Source: Janthinobacterium sp. (GTDB lineage: Bacteria; Pseudomonadota; Gammaproteobacteria; Burkholderiales; Chitinibacteraceae). Taken from it: DNA of 64,000 nt. Location of the stretch: assembly GCA_025360045.1 (NCBI GenBank), contig JANYCY010000068.1:34953-98952 (forward strand), written 5' to 3'. This document shows positions 62,277-64,000 of this stretch, piece after piece (position 1 is the first letter of the stretch; each line of letters begins with the position of its first letter). The notes beneath the pieces were generated by a model, which worked only from the letters and a program-made list of their open reading frames with translations, searched no databases and was not told the DNA's origin. The translations under genes were made by a program, and so were the position numbers.

Positions 62277-63662
62277 ATGTCTGAACTGATTACGATTAGT
62301 CCTATCGATGGTAGCGAAGTGGTTCGGCGTGCTTATGCCGATGAACACCATATCGCGGCGACTTTACGCCGTGCCAAGATTGCCCAGCGGGATTGGCGGC
62401 AGGTTTCTCTGGTTGAGCGCATGGCCGTGCTGAGCCGCGCGGTGGATGCTTTTTCCGCCAATAAAGAGGCGATTGCCGAGGCCATTACCCGCCAGATTGG
62501 CCGGCCAATTCGCTATACGCCCAATGAAGTGGTCGGTTTTGATACTAGGGCGCGGCATATGATGGCGATTGCGCCGGAGGCTCTGGCCGATATCCGGCCA
62601 GCGCCGATCGATGGCTTTAACCGCTTTATCCGCCGCGAAGCGCTGGGCGTGGTGCTGGTGGTGGCGCCGTGGAATTACCCGCTGCTCACTGCCGTGAACG
62701 CGATTATTCCTGCGCTGATGGCGGGCAATACGGTGATCTTAAAACACTCAGCGCAAACCCCGCTGTGCGCCGAGCAAATCCACGCTGCCTTTGTGGCTGC
62801 AGGTTTACCTGCTGGCGTATTTCAGTATTTGCACACCGATCACGCCAGCACGCAAAAGCTGATTCAGGCCAAAGAAATCAAACATGTTTGCTTTACCGGC
62901 TCGGTAGCAGGCGGCATCGCTGTGGAACAGGCGGCGGCTGGGCGCTTTATCGGCGTGGGTTTGGAGCTGGGCGGTAATGATGCGGCGCTGGTGCGCAGCG
63001 ATGCCGATCTGGCGCATGCCGTGGATACGCTGGTCGATGGCGCATTTTTTAACTCTGGGCAAAGCTGCTGCGGCACTCAGCGCATCTATGTGCATCAGTC
63101 TGTGTACCAGGAGTTTGTCGATCGAGCCCTTGCGCTGACCGAGCAATATGTTTTGGGTAATCCGCTAGAAGCCACCACCACCCTTGGCCCCGTGGTACGA
63201 GTTGCCGCCGCCAATGCGGTGCGAGCGGCAGAGGCCGATGCACTGGCCAAAGGCGCAAGCCAGATCGTCGATACCCGCCGCTTTGCGCTGGACGACGGCA
63301 AAGGCGCTTATCTGGCTCCGAGGATTTTTACCGGCGTGAATCACCAGATGCAGCTGATGGCCGACGAATGCTTTGGCCCCGTGGTCGGCATCATGCCGGT
63401 AAAAAACGACGAAGAAGCCATCCAATTGATGAACGACAGCCCATACGGCCTAACCTCTGCCGTATTTAGCCGCGACGAAAACATCGCGCTCAGCCTAGGC
63501 GATCAGCTGGAGTGCGGTACGTTTTTTATGAACCGTTGCGATTACCTAGACCCCGCTCTACCTTGGACCGGCATCAAACAAACCGGGCGGGGAGCGACTT
63601 TATCTACGCTGGGATACGACTACCTGACAAGGCCGAAATCGTTTCATTTGAAGCAGATGTAA
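62277..63662 (+). CDS. Aldehyde dehydrogenase (NAD-dependent family)
   Basis: A 461-residue ALDH. Motifs: VVAPWNYPLLTAVNAIIPALMAGNTVILKHS, the cofactor-site FTGSVAGG, the general-base Glu in LELGGNDAALV, catalytic Cys in FNSGQSCCGTQRIYVH and the C-terminal KQTGRGATLSTLGYDYLT. TCCCGGAG stands before ATG 62277. It would oxidise the aldehyde formed after deamination of the gamma-glutamylated amine. No amine oxidase or transaminase for that middle step lies in the window; it may be downstream. Confidence 0.92.
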   Translation: MSELITISPIDGSEVVRRAYADEHHIAATLRRAKIAQRDWRQVSLVERMAVLSRAVDAFSANKEAIAEAITRQIGRPIRYTPNEVVGFDTRARHMMAIAPEALADIRPAPIDGFNRFIRREALGVVLVVAPWNYPLLTAVNAIIPALMAGNTVILKHSAQTPLCAEQIHAAFVAAGLPAGVFQYLHTDHASTQKLIQAKEIKHVCFTGSVAGGIAVEQAAAGRFIGVGLELGGNDAALVRSDADLAHAVDTLVDGAFFNSGQSCCGTQRIYVHQSVYQEFVDRALALTEQYVLGNPLEATTTLGPVVRVAAANAVRAAEADALAKGASQIVDTRRFALDDGKGAYLAPRIFTGVNHQMQLMADECFGPVVGIMPVKNDEEAIQLMNDSPYGLTSAVFSRDENIALSLGDQLECGTFFMNRCDYLDPALPWTGIKQTGRGATLSTLGYDYLTRPKSFHLKQM

Positions 63663-63781
63663 TTGGGGGGTGATTTCCAAATTATTAATTCATTCGTAGG
63701 GCGTAATAAAGCCAAGCGTTTTTTGCTTGGCTGCATTACGCCGTATGGTGATTTGCACATGTATGTGGCGCTGCATTTTTT

Positions 63782-64000
63782 AGTGCCTTCGGCACGTTGA
63801 TTTAGGTGCGGAATTCCCCCGCGTGGGACTCACTTTCTTGAACGGCCAAGAAAGTAAGCAAAGAAGGCCGCCCCGACCAGCACGAAGGCCCCTCACTGCG
63901 GATAATCGGCTCGGCGAAAAAGGCTGCGCGCTCGCTGCCTCGCTACCCCTTTTCCGAAACCCCGAGCCGCTTATTCCTCGCTTCGGCGTGCTTCAAGGGG
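63782..64000 (+). repeat. R1 long dispersed repeat, third copy (runs off the window)
   Basis: TAGTGCCTTCGGCACGTTGATTT then CTTTCTTGAACGGCCAAGAAAG, GCAAAGAAGGCCGCCCC and, at the edge, GGCGTGCTTCAAGGGG. More diverged in its middle than the copies at 752 and 52578. Confidence 0.8.

Overview
The window looks like a chromosomal segment of a Gram-negative betaproteobacterium, most likely Neisseriales/Chromobacteriaceae (Iodobacter-like). This rests on the familiar housekeeping protein families, the gene orders pcnB-folK-panB-panC and dacC-dat-ybeD-lipB-lipA, a CIRCE-controlled groESL operon, and the moderate base composition; the genus is an inference from memory. I saw no tRNA, rRNA or CRISPR array.

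Region 1 (about 1.3-14.8 kb) is an AT-rich accessory island that reads as a ribosomal peptide (microcin-like) cluster. It has three small precursors, each with a 15-residue double-glycine leader (2073-2249, 6348-6644, 9526-9810). Its tailoring enzymes are a HlyC-like acyltransferase, a SelO/YdiU-like nucleotidyltransferase-fold protein, a family 2 glycosyltransferase and a radical SAM protein. It also carries two membrane proteases and an export set made of a HlyD-type adaptor, a C39-peptidase ABC transporter and a TolC-type channel. The HlyC-like plus SelO-like pair recalls the MceI/MceJ pair of siderophore microcins, but a membrane GT2 and a radical SAM enzyme stand where siderophore genes would be expected. 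The channel gene is split by one in-frame TAG. The island lies between an intact HD-GYP gene and a displaced 153-bp copy of that gene's 3' end.

Region 2 (14.8-26.3 kb, minus strand) is a signalling block: CHASE2-Ser/Thr kinase, PP2C phosphatase, FHA protein, CHASE2-nucleotide cyclase, metallo-beta-lactamase-fold phosphodiesterase candidate, GAF-GspE/PilB ATPase and GAF-HD-GYP.

Region 3 (26.5-57 kb) is core metabolism and housekeeping: pantothenate and folate genes, pcnB, dacC, dat, lipoate genes, groESL, an iron/heme-type TonB receptor, bioA, hemA, prfA, an RNB ribonuclease, panD and hemF. A composite mobile element with IS231/IS4-like ends and a perfect 10-bp target duplication (26554-28109) holds an IS110-family transposase. 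A 154-bp relative (32826-32979) sits in a truncated phzF.

Region 4 (57.2-63.7 kb) is an amine-use locus: LysR regulator, ethanolamine-type permease, glutamine-synthetase-like ligase and aldehyde dehydrogenase. The permease is preceded by a 240-nt segment that folds on paper into a nested multi-stem RNA closed by a 20-bp stem ending next to the ribosome binding site. It is the best structured-RNA candidate in the window.

Intergenic DNA is packed with dispersed palindromic repeats of at least six families, several nested in one another.
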